A stretch of 64,000 nt of DNA from Takakia lepidozioides (GCA_030704615.1 CM060732.1:74131053-74195052); one strand, 5' to 3'. Shown: positions 21,689-32,889, counted from the stretch's first letter. Numbers and translations are program-made. The notes: generated by a model from the sequence alone, not told the origin.

Positions 21689-22849
21689 ATGGCGCTTAGA
21701 ATCTCCATCGATTTTGACAACGATTCCACAACTGCTATTGACAACTCGCAGCATCCCCACTTCAACACATCTGACGCATACATCAGGGCGGAGCCCCAAC
21801 TTCCACGGCTTGTCGTGCAGCCTTGTGACGAGCAGCAGGTGCTTATAACGATTCCCCAGCAAATCAAGGCACATTCAGAAAACAATCGACCAAACAATGA
21901 CTACCTTTTGTGTGAGGCAGAAACAAGCAGCAATGCATAATATCCTACGGGCTATCTAACAGAGGAAGAAGAAGCATTCCAAGAATTTTGTGCAGAAAAC
22001 GCCCCAGAGTCTGAGCCAGGTTGGAGATCGCCCTCCCCTTCTCGAAAGGCAGAATCATCAGGTACTATTCCTAGTGGTCTTCCAAAAAAGTACGGATTAT
22101 ACAACACTACGCACTACTTTCAACTTGAAGATTATCACCTGGGCGAACAGTCTCAACCTCAAGAAGAGTTTCACGGAAGTGCTCAATCTGGCCAAGTGAG
22201 CATAATTCAGCCCACACAGCCTACACTTGGCTGTGATGTGGAGCTTACAGCGTTAGACAGTTTGTGGTATGATCGTTTTGAGGTTGTCGTAGATGCCTCG
22301 ATTGAAGCCCTATTTAGCATATTAACATCTAATGCTCAAACTGTGCGAACGAGTGGCCCAACAGTAACTTCACCGCTAGCTATTGTTACAAAGATTGTTG
22401 ACAAACGTCTTCATATACAGCTGCCACTAGCAGAAATCAAGTGTGCATTGCTCAGAGGTTATTCCCTCTATTGGCGACAACTTGGACTATTGCAAGAACT
22501 CTGCTTTGGGGAATAGGACGGTGCTCTTACCCACACTGGTCCACATATCAAGATCAACAAATTATGGATTGATGTCTTTATACATGGCCAGGGCACCTTT
22601 TTGTTGCGATTCCTACGATTTGGACAGGCACGACCATCCACACTGGAATACAAACATATCTTCTCAGGACTATCTACTTCACAAGCCAAAGCATTGGAAG
22701 GGGACCTGGTCATACTCCCGGCTGTCAAATTTGAAGATGAGAAAGTTTACAGACTTCAGGCAGGTACTTGGCTGGATGGCATGGCTACTGGCGCTATCCT
22801 GGTTTGTGAATGGGGTACACACCCCATCATTCGTGGATTTTTGGATTAA
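21689..22849 (+). pseudogene. unidentified decayed long reading frame, possibly virus- or retroelement-derived (part 1)
   Basis: One frame stays open for about 385 codons apart from two stops (TAA at about 21938 and TAG at 22514). The sequence between stops still looks like protein: acidic and polar at first, then hydrophobic and aromatic patterns such as ELTALDSLWYDRFEVVVDA, KLWIDVFIHGQGTFLLRF and GDLVILPAVKFEDEKVY. I recognise no family. It ends just after a second frame begins (22776), the compact overlap seen in viral genomes. I see no flanking repeats that would define an element. Confidence 0.4.
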
Positions 22850-23434
22850 AGAACCCAGAGTCTGGCACATGTTTGCTGCATCTGCCTACACTAGCGAAAC
22901 ACACGAGCTCATCAAGGTTACATACCTACAGGAATGGAGATCCCCCAAACTCTTTGTTGGAGATAATCACACATGGTCCCTATCTGCCGAAATTACGACG
23001 ACAACGCCAGGAGGCAATATAATCCTACAACTCTGAACTACAGGTGGGATCTTTTCCTTCTAAAATCTGCAGCCTTACATGATGGCTCATTGACTGCCCA
23101 ACTCATGACTGGACCTGATCCTGCCTCCAGTCATCTACTGTACTTTACACTTGGCTGTTGGGACCCTGGTGGATGTCGATTGCTTCCAAATTGGCCATTT
23201 TGCAACCTTCCAGGTTGGGGATGGTGGACAATCTATGTGACGAAGACTCTTTGTTGGACTGGCGGTGACTTTCAGCTGCCCTTGAGTCTGGAATGCCCTA
23301 CGGGAGGTTGGTGTGGAGTAACTTCGGAGGTGCACCTCCTTCCCGCCTGGTTTGGCAACACCAAAGTGTTGCCTCCCTTTGATCATTTTCCAGAGGTACT
23401 CTCACTAGCTACCCACCAAAACCCCTTGCATTAG
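22776..23434 (+). pseudogene. unidentified Trp/Cys-rich frame with signal-peptide-like start (part 2)
   Basis: The ATG at 22776 overlaps the end of the preceding frame and opens with a hydrophobic leader (MAWLLALSWFVNG). This frame stops at 23036. A second frame (22973-23434) continues with a Trp- and Cys-rich stretch (LGCWDPGGC, LPGWGWW, CPTGGWCGV), so a frameshift is likely. A secreted or envelope-like protein is one reading; chance is another. No recognised family. Confidence 0.35.
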
Positions 23435-23719
23435 TCACTACATCTTAATGTTGTCCCCCCTTCTCTATAATTCTACTGTTGCATATTGCCCGTGTAGTCA
23501 GCCTGCTTTTGATTTCTTGCAATCAATCCAAGTTCTACTAACCCCAATCGATATACGCAAACATGATACTATCCAACAATGGCACATCTTACGCATATAT
23601 ATCCCCTTCAAAAGCCACAAGATGGCCATAATCCAAATTACCCCAGCCCCATTTGCTGAAAACACAGGTGACGGTATCCTCTCACACAAAAGCACCCCTT
23701 ACAACAGCCACACACTACT

Positions 23720-24010
23720 ACGTTTAGGGGGGTTAGCGACGTCGGGACCCCGGGCGCCGCGCCGACCCCCCCCTGCGACTGCAACGTCGCGCAAGCACCC
23801 GGCCCGGGACTTGCGACGTCGGGGCGTCGCAACGCTGGCGCTCGGACGTCGTTGTGGCATCTTATGATGCCATGCCGTCGCCGGAAAGGGGCCTGACCCA
23901 TTCCCCGCCAACGCGCTGGGGGGTTGCGATGCCCCGGGATGCTGCGACGTCGGGGAATCGCAACGAGGCGTCGCAGCGACGCTTTTGCGACGGCCGCGTC
24001 TATTATAGCA
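23720..24010. repeat. GC-rich island with repeated GCGACGTCGGG motifs
   Basis: In otherwise AT-rich DNA, about 290 bases are G/C- and CpG-rich. GCGACGTCGGG or close variants occur near 23735, 23815 and 23943, and GTCGCAACG-type variants lie between. The palindromic core ACGT makes the motif readable on both strands. It may be a small non-autonomous DNA element; the ends are not clear. Confidence 0.45.
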
Positions 24011-24769
24011 CGTCTGGTTGCTCAAGTTCTCAAGGAATGATCTAAGTGTTGAAAGAATGTACTCATAAGAGTGCCAGTGTGTTGATTGACAGAACTGAGT
24101 TTGGTACCTCTAACCACTTCTTGGTTTGGACTAAGATCTGTTGGGTTTGGGTTTGTTGATTTTCACTATAAGCTAACATTGTATCCCTAGGACGGCCCTG
24201 TCTGGCCAGGTCTAAGTCCATCAAGGGGTTTAGTAGAGGGTTAAACTCATTTTACTTCAGAAGTTGTTGGGTGTGATCATTGTATCCCTAGGACTGCATG
24301 TGTGGTAGAAGGAGCTGTGCCTGAAATTACTGCTTTGCTAGAACAAAAGTGGGACCAATATTTTTGTACAGGTGAACATGTTGTAGTCATGGTTGCCAAC
24401 GTTTGATGAATATGTGTCTGGTTGGTGTGATCACCCAATATGGATTGATAGGTAAGGTGCTTGATGTTGTGCTCAAATATTGGCAGGTTGGAAAAAAACT
24501 TGCTGGAACATGTTGTCTTATGTATTTTGGTCTATATGGCAGGAAGCGAGTGTAGCGTATTCTGCCATAGTCGAAAAGGTGGATGCAATGGAAAAACAAG
24601 TCGAGGCTCAAGGGTATGATATGATGCAGGTCTAGTGACATCTGGCATGAATGGTTCTGGTGTCACTGTATCAAAAAGATTGGCGGAGCGGTTTGAGACC
24701 GTAATTGGCGATCAATCTCAACTCTCCCCTAACCCTATCACCGATGATGGTTTGCATTTGTCCAAGTAA
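24011..24769. other. no gene seen
   Basis: A short direct repeat (ATTGTATCCCTAGGAC) occurs near 24178 and 24278. No recognisable coding region. Confidence 0.4.
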
Positions 24770-24859
24770 TTCGCCATAGGGAAGGCAGGCACTGAGACAG
24801 CAATTTCGAGTCAGCCTGCCTCTGGTACAAATGAAGCTACTGATCATGACACCCATGAT

Positions 24860-25459
24860 ATGTCTGAGAAGCCTGGTACACCGGATTCAGGTATGCATGA
24901 TTCCTTGGGGAATTCACATGGGGAGGATGGGACAGATGTACACATGGCTACGACATTTCAATTGGTTGTCCATCCCACTGGGGCTGATATGTTGAAGCCA
25001 GATGAGCGTTTACAGTCTCCCCCACCTCACAAGCACTTGCTAGTTTTGGATGTGAATGGATTGCTCTGTGAATCCATTCATGTTGCTAGTGGTCCAACAA
25101 CTGTTCCCAAAGGATTTGTGGGGAAGTTGTGTGGGAAAAAAATGGTAGTTTTGAGACCCGGCTGTATTTTTTTTTTGCAAAAGTGTTTTGCACACCTTGA
25201 GATGGCAGTGTGGTCTTGCTGCAAAGCTCACAACTTCATTCCGATGGTTGACTTTATTTTCAAAGGGCACACTAATCTTATTTTCCAGTGGGATGCCCTT
25301 TACTGTGAAGAGCTTAGTGACCCATTGGCTAAGGGGGCTGATGCAAAGCCCATATATTTGAAGAACCTATCAAGAGTGTGGGCAGAGTGGGCAGAATGCA
25401 AGGAGGAGTGTTTTTGCATTGCATCAAAGAGGTGGAGAGCTCAAGGAGAGAGCTCTTGA
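24860..25459 (+). pseudogene. FCP1/NIF-type (HAD) phosphatase-like fragment
   Basis: After an acidic, low-complexity N-terminus, residues about 58-180 read as the start of an FCP1 homology domain: HLLVLDVNGLLCE (the D-x-N-G variant of the HAD nucleophile motif found in some plant FCP1-like proteins), VVLRPGCIFFLQKCF and MAVWSCCKAHN. Then come NLIFQWDALYCEEL and KPIYLKNLSRVW. Catalytic members remove phosphate from the RNA polymerase II C-terminal domain. The expected downstream acidic motif and C-terminal half are missing; after about 25390 the sequence passes into GAGAGCTC-rich repeats. It may be a first exon or a truncated, captured copy. In-frame residues extend upstream to a stop near 24768. 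Confidence 0.55.
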
Positions 25460-26760
25460 GTTACTAGACTTTGCATAGGTGGAGAGCTTAAGGAGAGAGC
25501 TCTTGTATCACAAAGCTTGCATGGTTTTGCAAGGTAAGTGCTTGTATGTGCACTAAGGGTTTGAGAGCTTGGAAAAGAGCTCTTGCATCACAAGAGAAGC
25601 GTCTTGTGTGTGGAAAAGATAAACACTAGGGTTTCAAGAGCAAGCTCTAGTACTTGTTCATGGTGTGAAAGAGAAGCCAAAGAGCGGCACATGCTTGGGT
25701 TGGAAACATCATAGAATGAGTACAACAAGGGTAGCTTGAGGAGCATTGAGTAGCTCAAGAGAAGCTAAGAAGTGGTTGTTCTATCCATGGTGAAATGAAG
25801 CCAAGTGGGGTTTCATTTGGTTGACAAACAAGCAAGCGAAGGCGGCGCTAGAAGGGAGTGTTTTTGCTAGTTCTATGAGTTCTTGGATTGTTCTTGGTGA
25901 AGCAAGTGATTGACCAAGCAAGTGGCGCATGTGTGGAGCATGCTTTCCAAGTGTGGCTTCCAATTCAAGCTTGAGGAGAGCTAGAAGGTGAAGTGAGCAA
26001 GTTCATTCCTTGTGTATGAGGTGGTGCATGTTGTGGAAGAAAAGCCAAGGAGCTACATAGGCTAGGGCTTGAAGACAACAAAAGCAACCACTTGGAGAGC
26101 ATCAAGAAGCTCAAGATGACTCCAAAGGGAAGCATGTGGGTGAGAATTCTATCCATGATGATGTGAAACCAAGCCTAGAGTATTGAAGAGCTTGGAGCAC
26201 ATGTGGGAGATCATTGGAGGTGGTCTCCATGAAGAAAGGAGATTGTGGCTCACGGCATGCATAGCAACTTCGACCATACATTAGCATGTGACAAGACAAG
26301 GAAGGGGAAGGTGAAGCTCATGTATTCATTCCCTTTTTGCTTAGGTTTTGTGGTGGATGGTTGATCAAGCAAGTGATGCTTATGTGGAGCATGCTCTTTA
26401 GGGCTTGTGACTTCAAGTTTGAGAAGATGAGCTCTTGAATAGAGGTGTGGATACACATTATGATTAATGAAGAGAACACCTAGGTCAAGAGGTGGAAGTG
26501 TGTGTGACTAGCCCATGCAAGGGAAAGCACGCGGAAGATGCATACAAAATTCAAATTCAAGCAAGGCTTGGCGCTTGTCATTGGGCACATTAGCTTGCTA
26601 TGAGTTCCAAGGAGATCAAGAGGAACTTGACAATTTGGGATGAATGCATTGCAAAGTAAGATAATGCAATCTTGCATGCATGTTGGGGGGGAAGATACCA
26701 TGAAGAAGGTGTTTCTTACTATACTCTACAAACCCTAGTCTCCATACTCTTCAAGAAACT
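25460..26760. repeat. non-coding stretch of diverged internal repeats (GAGAGCTC, GAGCATGC)
   Basis: Similar blocks recur, for instance TTCTATCCATGGTGAAATGAAGCC near 25778 and TTCTATCCATGATGATGTGAAACC near 26146. Another pair is CAAGCAAGTGGCGCATGTGTGGAGCATGC near 25915 and CAAGCAAGTGATGCTTATGTGGAGCATGC near 26365. I see no coding potential. It could be a leader of retrotransposon A or an older element. Confidence 0.45.
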
Positions 26761-26883
26761 GTGTATGGGCTCCCTCTGCCCAACATACACTTTTGTGAAC
26801 ACTGTATGGGCCCCCTCTGCCCAACATACGTTTTTGTGAACAATGTAGGGCTCCCTCTGCCCCACCATACACTTTTGTGAACA
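26761..26883 (+). repeat. three tandem copies of a 41-bp unit
   Basis: The unit GTATGGGCTCCCTCTGCCC ... ACTTTTGTGAACA occurs three times in tandem from about 26761, 26802 and 26843, with few differences. Confidence 0.85.
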
Positions 26884-26939
26884 GTGTATGGATACAAGTG
26901 GAGAGACTTTGCCTACCATATGTTTTCATCAAAAGTGTA

Positions 26940-27300
26940 TGACATCTAGGGTGTATCTGGAGGAGTATTGTCTTTGGAGGTTCTTTGGAGGGTCCTTTGA
27001 GGAGCTTTTGTAAGACACTTGAAGAGCTCTTGAAGGGGTGTTTGGAGGACTATTTGGAGGACTATTGGGGATCCTTGAAGACCAATATTTGGCAAACATT
27101 TGGAGCTTTGGAGGGCTATTTGGAGGACTATTTTGGGGTCCTTGGAGGCTAATATTTGGCGAGCTTAAGGAGTCTTTGGCAACTTGTTTGAAGAATTTTT
27201 GGGGTTCTTGAGGGCCAAGATTTGGCAGGCTTTGGGGGCCTTAGTGAGATTGTTTGAGAGACATCTTGAGGGCTCTTGGAGAGTTATTTGAGAGACCCTG
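26940..27300 (+). repeat. degenerate TTTGGAGG / AATATTTGGC tandem repeat
   Basis: TTTGGAGGACTATTTGGAGG-type runs alternate with GGGGTCCTTGAGG and (C/T)AATATTTGGC, giving a loose period of about 70 bases. Confidence 0.6.
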
Positions 27301-27809
27301 GAAGGTAATTATGTCTGTTGGTCATGAGCAAGAGCGTTTAGAGATAGGGAGAGACTAGTGGGATGAGAGCATTCTGGGATTAGGAATTGCTTTAGTCTCT
27401 CTTCCTCGTAGTCTTCCACCCTCTATGTAGGCCAAAACCTTTCCGTAGGTGGAGGCAAGAGGCAGTCCGGGTTTGGGCTGGGGTGTCTTTGCAGGAGCGA
27501 CACTGTGGAGTGTTTTTTTGGGTGTGGGGGAGTTACTGTCTTGATTTTCTTGTGTTTGGATTCCCCCCACACCTGCATGTTTGACTGTGCGCCATGTCAG
27601 TTTTGTGTGGGCGCTTGTTTTCATAGGAGGTTGGTCCGGATTTGATAATCGGCCAATCTTAGAGCATACTGTCGGTGGTGAGGCTGGGGTGATGACCAGT
27701 TAGACCATCATTGTTTCTCTTATGGTGAGGCTGGGCAAGCAGCAGTGGGACGTCAAGTGGAACAGGAGCTGGGAAGTCCACCCAAGATCCTGCTGCAGCA
27801 CCAAGACCC

Positions 27810-28613
27810 GTGCCTGCCTTTAATCCAGTTGTGGAGTTCTTTGAGGAGTTGAGGAGAAACTACCAAGGGATGAGCTTGCAAAAGTTCCAACGAAGGTCTA
27901 CTCAGAGTTTGAGGGAGGCTTACACTCGCATGAGGCGCTTGATAAATGTAACCCAAGGAGTTACAGAAGCTCAGGCAGTCCAGATTTGGTATGGGATCTT
28001 GGACAAGGAGCTGAGGAGAAGGGTGCAGGATGCAACTCTCCTACAAGTGGACCAACCCACCTTAGCAAATGATTTTTTGCTGGCAGAGCGGATAGAGCTC
28101 AATATGGTGGAGGAGCGAGTGGTCATGGTGGGGTTTGGTCAGGAAACACAATGAAGTGGGGCTCCTAGCCAACAACAACCACTACCCCAACGTGCTCAAG
28201 GCAACAAGGGGGCTCAGGCGAAGCCCAGGGAAGGGCCGAGAGGATCTCAATTGCAGAGGTCATTTCCTTCATTCTAAGGCCAACAACAGTCGGGTGTGAC
28301 ATGTTGGGATTGTAGAGGACCCCATGTTAAGAAAGATTGTCCAGAAAGAGGCAAAGGGCCGGCACAGGCAGAGCCTACACAACTACAATGTGGGCATTAT
28401 GGCAAGTATGGGCATGAAGAGGCCCATTGTTATGACTTGCATCCTGAGCTACGGCCAGGCCAGTTCCAAGGGAACAATGATGGCCGAGGACGAGGCAATG
28501 TAGTCCAGAGAGGTAGAGGAGGCAGAGGTCGGGGTGGAGGACGTAACCAAAACCAAGGAGCACATGGTCAGGGTCAAGGTCATGACCAAGGCATGATGGA
28601 TAGACTTGCCTAG
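27810..28613 (+). pseudogene. gag (capsid region plus zinc knuckles), copy A
   Basis: Residues from 27810 include NYQGMSLQKFQRR, LREAYTRMRRLI and VQIWYGILDKELRRRV, the capsid-like arrangement of Ty3/gypsy gag. A stop at 28152 interrupts it. A second frame (28296-28613) supplies CWDCRGPHVKKDC, a C-x2-C-x3-H-x4-C knuckle, then a damaged second knuckle (CGHYGKYGHEEAHC, second Cys replaced by Tyr), then a Gly/Arg-rich RNA-binding-like tail. Gag would package the element RNA. Confidence 0.65.
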
Positions 28614-28892
28614 CTAGAGCAATGTCTTGCTGCCATGGCCACTACTCATGTTGCGCTAGCTCCAAGGCTTGAGGTTCAAGCCCCAACTGCACAACCTCCT
28701 ATGCCTAGGGAAGACCAGATTGGTATGGGCTTCATGTGTGGAGCCGCACTTGCAGGACCATTGCATGTGGACTCTGCAGCTGCTATCACTCGAGCAGCAA
28801 TGCGTGCTCCTGAGCCAAGAGGAGCGGATGTGGATTTTGATCCACAAAGAAGGGAAGCAAGTCGGCAGACAAGGCTTCCATAGTCTTTCACA

Positions 28893-29971
28893 TTGGCTGA
28901 GACAGTGCCAACTATGCCATCGATGGCACCCGCTCGCCCAAGTGTGTCAGAAGTAGAGCCACGAGTGTCATTGGGGAGAGTTGGTGTGGCTCGGGAAATG
29001 CCAGTGGGTGGTGCAACAAAGCAAGGTGCAGCCAGTACATTGTTGGGGGCGGCTACGGCAATTTTCCAAGCTCCATTGTTTTCTGCCACGACAATTGCAA
29101 TGTCGGGGATGCGGCCAGCTGCAGTGTTTAGACTGGCAGCTGCACTCTGTGATAGTGGTGATGCATCGGCACTATCTGCGGGAATAGCGGATCAGGTGCA
29201 GTGCATGGATGCATTAGATTCAAGGGTGAAAATAGCCACAGCTGCGCCATGGCAAGCGGCAGCTGCAAGGTTGCAGGAATTGCCAGCTAGACCAGCCATT
29301 GAGCGTAGTATGGTGACTCCTGGGGTAGTCCTGGTGGACAATCAAGATGGTGTGTTTCAGTTGGGTGGCCCAGTCGGGAGGAGGTATAGGCCACTGCGGG
29401 TCTTGTTGGACTCGGGAGCACAGGCATTGATGTTGAGGAGAGCAGCAATTGCAGGCTTGGGCCTTACAGAGGCGGATTTGGAGCCTTGTCATTTCCAAAT
29501 TCAAACATCTTTGGGCGGTTTAGAGAAGGCACGAGGGATTACACGCCATGAGCTCTTCATTCGATTGCAGCCAGATCATCCTACAGATGGCTCGTCATGA
29601 GAGCTAAAGCCATTGTTACGGACGCGATGTCTTATGATGTGCTTGTTGGTGGGGTTGTGTTATACCCGATGGGCTTTACTTTGGACTTTTGGGAGGAAAC
29701 GACATCCTACAGGCCGGAATGGCAGTCAGGGGATGGTCGACGTGCACTGCTCCCAGTGCGGTTTATTGGGAATGTAGCGGTGGATCATAGGAACATGATG
29801 CCCACATTGGCTGCATTCTTAGGGGTGGTGAGCTCTTGGAGGGCAATAGCCATGCAGATGATAGGCCACCACCTGATGAGGACAAACAATTGGCATACAA
29901 GGCTGATTTGCTTCCTCATATGTTTGTTCATATTCCACTGTGGGGTACAGTTAGGAATTTGCATCGAGTAG
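28893..29971 (+). pseudogene. retroviral-type aspartic protease region, copy A
   Basis: A 235-residue frame (28893-29600) carries the active-site motif LLDSGAQA, Asp codon at 29409-29411, followed by AAIAGLGLTEADLEPC and a typical protease core. The next frame (29597-29971) holds YDVLVGGVVLYPMGF and the linker WQSGDGRRALLPVRFIG that leads to the methyltransferase domain. The region before the protease is Ala-rich. Copy C matches this segment but has lost the catalytic Asp. Confidence 0.65.
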
Positions 29972-30093
29972 CAGGCGAGTGTGTGCCAAGCATGGCAGGA
30001 GGCCTATCCATTGGTGAGTGAGGGGAGTTCAGTGACATCACCTGGACCTCCTCAGTTAGCTCTTTGGATACAGTGCCCATTACCTGGCAACCA

Positions 30094-31075
30094 CCTGACT
30101 CAGGGATTTGTTTGCTAGACCTGTTTGGAGGCATGAGCACTGGGCTTGCAGGAGTGTTGCAAGCTGGGATTAAAGTACGCAAGTACTTGTATGTGGAGAA
30201 GGATGAGATAGCTTGACGTATTTCTATGCGCCACATCGCCTTGCTCACACACCGGTATCCTGAGTTGTTGCCTCTCTCAACAATTCAAGGGTATCAAAAG
30301 GCCTTGCCAGTAGACATTACCTTGCTGGGGGCGGATGATTTGGACCGGCATGGTGCCATTGACTGGTGATAGCTGGATGGCCTTGCCAAGACACTCTCCC
30401 GCAGGTCATAGGAACGGCTTGCATGATGCACGATCGCATTTGTTTTGGGAGATGTTGAGAGTGTTGCGTGACTTGCAGACGAGGCAAGTGCAACCTCTAG
30501 CCTATATCTTGGAGAATGTTCCTCTTATGGGGGACTCTCGGGCAGGGTTATGGCCAGTGTGCATCAGGTGCGGTCTTGGATTGGATCGGCGGTGCTATTG
30601 GATGCAGCAGCGGTGGGATCACGAGCGCATCGACCTCGATTGTGGTGGATCAATCTTGCACCACCAGAGCTGCTCAAAAGAGCATACGATTCCATTCAAC
30701 GGCCACCCAATCTCACAGTTGAGGGCATTTTGGACCAAGGGAGGCAACCACAGAGGGTGCGACATGATGACCGTCCACCTCTAGCAGTGGTAAATCGAGT
30801 GGGGCAGCCACGTGCGGCCTTGCCTACGCTCATGAGCTTTCCCTCGTCTCATGTTTTTGAGACAATGGTCCTGGGTTGATTTGGGACAGTGTGACAATTG
30901 GTGGAGCCCAATGCAGATGAGCGAGAGCGGGCAATGAGATTTGCCACGGGCACTACAGCTGTGCCAGCTCTGTCAGAGGCATCACGCCGATATGTGTTGG
31001 GTCAAGCAATGGATCTAAATTGCTTGACATGGGTCATTGGCTTGTGCATGGCTGAGCAACGGAGGTTGCAGATAG
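30094..31075 (+). pseudogene. cytosine-5 DNA methyltransferase domain inside the gypsy polyprotein, copy A
   Basis: The domain reads through several frames. Motif I (SAM binding) is LLDLFGGMSTGLAGVL at 30112-30159. Motif IV is LVIAGWPCQ at 30363-30389, catalytic Cys codon 30384-30386. Motif VI is ILENVP at 30506-30523. A motif VIII-like AHRPRLWW lies at 30625-30648. A C-terminal block has ERERAM near 30922 and LGQAMDLNCLTW near 30998. The spacing and order are those of C5 DNA methyltransferases, which transfer a methyl group from S-adenosylmethionine to cytosine. The AHRPR-W block resembles DRM/DNMT3 proteins; the rest does not settle the subfamily, and a target recognition region is not identifiable. 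Defects: TGA at 30214, a 1-nt loss just before motif IV (near 30360), and at least one more shift before motif VI. Adjacent domains are protease upstream and RT downstream. Confidence 0.82.
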
Positions 31076-31481
31076 TGGTGGCTACTTCTGCACTCCCATT
31101 TGGTATTGTATCCCCTCTGCCAACCGGGACGGTTGAGGCAGTGAGTGGGGGCGAGCACAGGATCATGGGTGCAAACACCCATGGCAGATGTGGGATGAGA
31201 TGCGGAAAGAGAGATTCATTGGATCTCTCAAGCAGCAATATGAGGAGTGGGGAGAGCCATACACTGAGGATCAGTTGGAGGCCAAGGTGCCAATGTTTTT
31301 GAAGAGGTTGAGAATGTTTCTTCCCCAGAAGATGTTCTCAAGGTGGTTATGGCAGAGCAAGTGGAGGCTACGCCACAGTCAGATTGGGCGGACAAGGCCC
31401 AAGAGGTTGCTATCTAGCAACCAAAGGATTCGTCTCCTACCTCAAGCCTGATGTACCCAAGGTTGCAGTCACTGAGGACAA

Positions 31482-32889
31482 TTGGAACCAGATGTTGGAC
31501 CTACAGTCACCGGAGGAGAGAGACGGAGGATCCAGCGATTTCTAAGGGCTTATAGAAATTGCTTTGCCTTCGGTTTGAAGGATTTGGGCGGTTTGAAGGG
31601 TCAGGAGATTCGTATTGATTTGGCAAGTGACACGCCAATCTTTCGAAGGCCCTACCGGTATAGTGACATGGAGAGGTCATTGATCCAGTCACGGACTATG
31701 GAGTTGTTCGAAGCTGGATTGGTGGAGTTGTCAGGCGGGGAGTATGCCTCGGCAACGGTGATGCCAGCTAAGAAGGATCTATGGCAATTGGACAGAAAGA
31801 AGGATGTGTGGGGACTATCGTCCTGTGAACCATCAGACTAAGTCCGATAGATATGCCATGCCAACTCCAGAGGAAATCTTTGATGCCATTGGGCATGCAA
31901 AGGTGTTTAGAACATTGGACTTGCGATCCGGTTACCACCAGTTGCCAATCAAAGAGGCTGACAAGCAAAATATGACATTCTGGGGGATTGACCAACATGG
32001 GAAGGATTGCTGATACCAATGGCGCTTCCTACCGTTTGGGTTGAAGAGTTTCAGAGGGTTATGGATAGGATTCTCGCGGGGCTAGACTTTGCCCGGTGTT
32101 ACATTGATGACATCATCGTCTTTAGTGCTACGGTTGAGGAGCATGAGAGACACCTTCAGGTGGTGTTTGAGCGCTTGAGAGCGCATGGGTTGAAATTGCA
32201 TCCTGGGAAGTGCAAGTTCTTCCACAACCAAATTGAGTATCTGGGCCACATGATATACCCTGGAGGATTGGGTGTTCAAAAGACGAAGGTGGAGGCCATT
32301 GCACGCATTCCACGCCCATAGATGTTAGCAGAGTTCGTGCTTTCATGGGTTGGCAAACTACTATCGACGGTTTGTCAAGGGATTTAGCAGCATTGCAAAG
32401 GCTCTTACTAAGTTGACCAAGGTGGGTCAGGAGTAGCAGTGGGAGAAGGAGCAGGAGGAAGCTTTTGAGGAACTCAAGGCTCGATTGACTTCTGCACCTA
32501 TTCTGAGGCGGCCTATTCGGGGGCGGCCTTTCCAGCTACATACGGATTGGAGTATGCTGGGGATTGGAGCAGTGCTTACATAGGTGGATGATGAGGGAAA
32601 AGAGTTCGTAGTGGCATATGCTAGCCGCTCAAACAATGATGCCGAGGCGAAGTATAGTTCCTATGAAGGGGAGTGTCTAGCTGCGGTATGGGCAGTGGCA
32701 CATTTCAGATGCTACCTCTATGACAATCTCTTCACCCTTGTCACGGATCACCAACCATTGAAGTGGTTGATGGAGTCAGACAAGCTTACAGGGAAGCTTG
32801 CACGTGGGCACTTATGCTTCAAGAATACGACTTTCAGGTGGGCATCGAGCCGGTATTGTCAATCGGGATGCAGATGGATTGAGTCGTAA
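31482..32889 (+). pseudogene. reverse transcriptase and RNase H, copy A
   Basis: Recognisable RT blocks are IDLASDTPIFRRPYRYS, then CGDYRPVNHQTKSDRYAMP, LDLRSGYHQLPIKEAD, the catalytic box CYIDDIIVFSA (intact YxDD, about 32100) and LHPGKCKFF ... IEYLGHMI. RNase H follows with FVVAYASRSNNDAEAKYS, YEGECLAAVWAVAHFR and VTDHQPLKWLME. A frameshift lies near 31800, a TGA near 32011, another shift near 32320 and stops near 32435 and 32581. These enzymes would copy the element RNA into DNA in cytoplasmic particles. Confidence 0.8.

Noticed and set aside
26761-26883. CRISPR-like array
   Set aside because: Tandem units without unique spacers, in a plant nuclear context.
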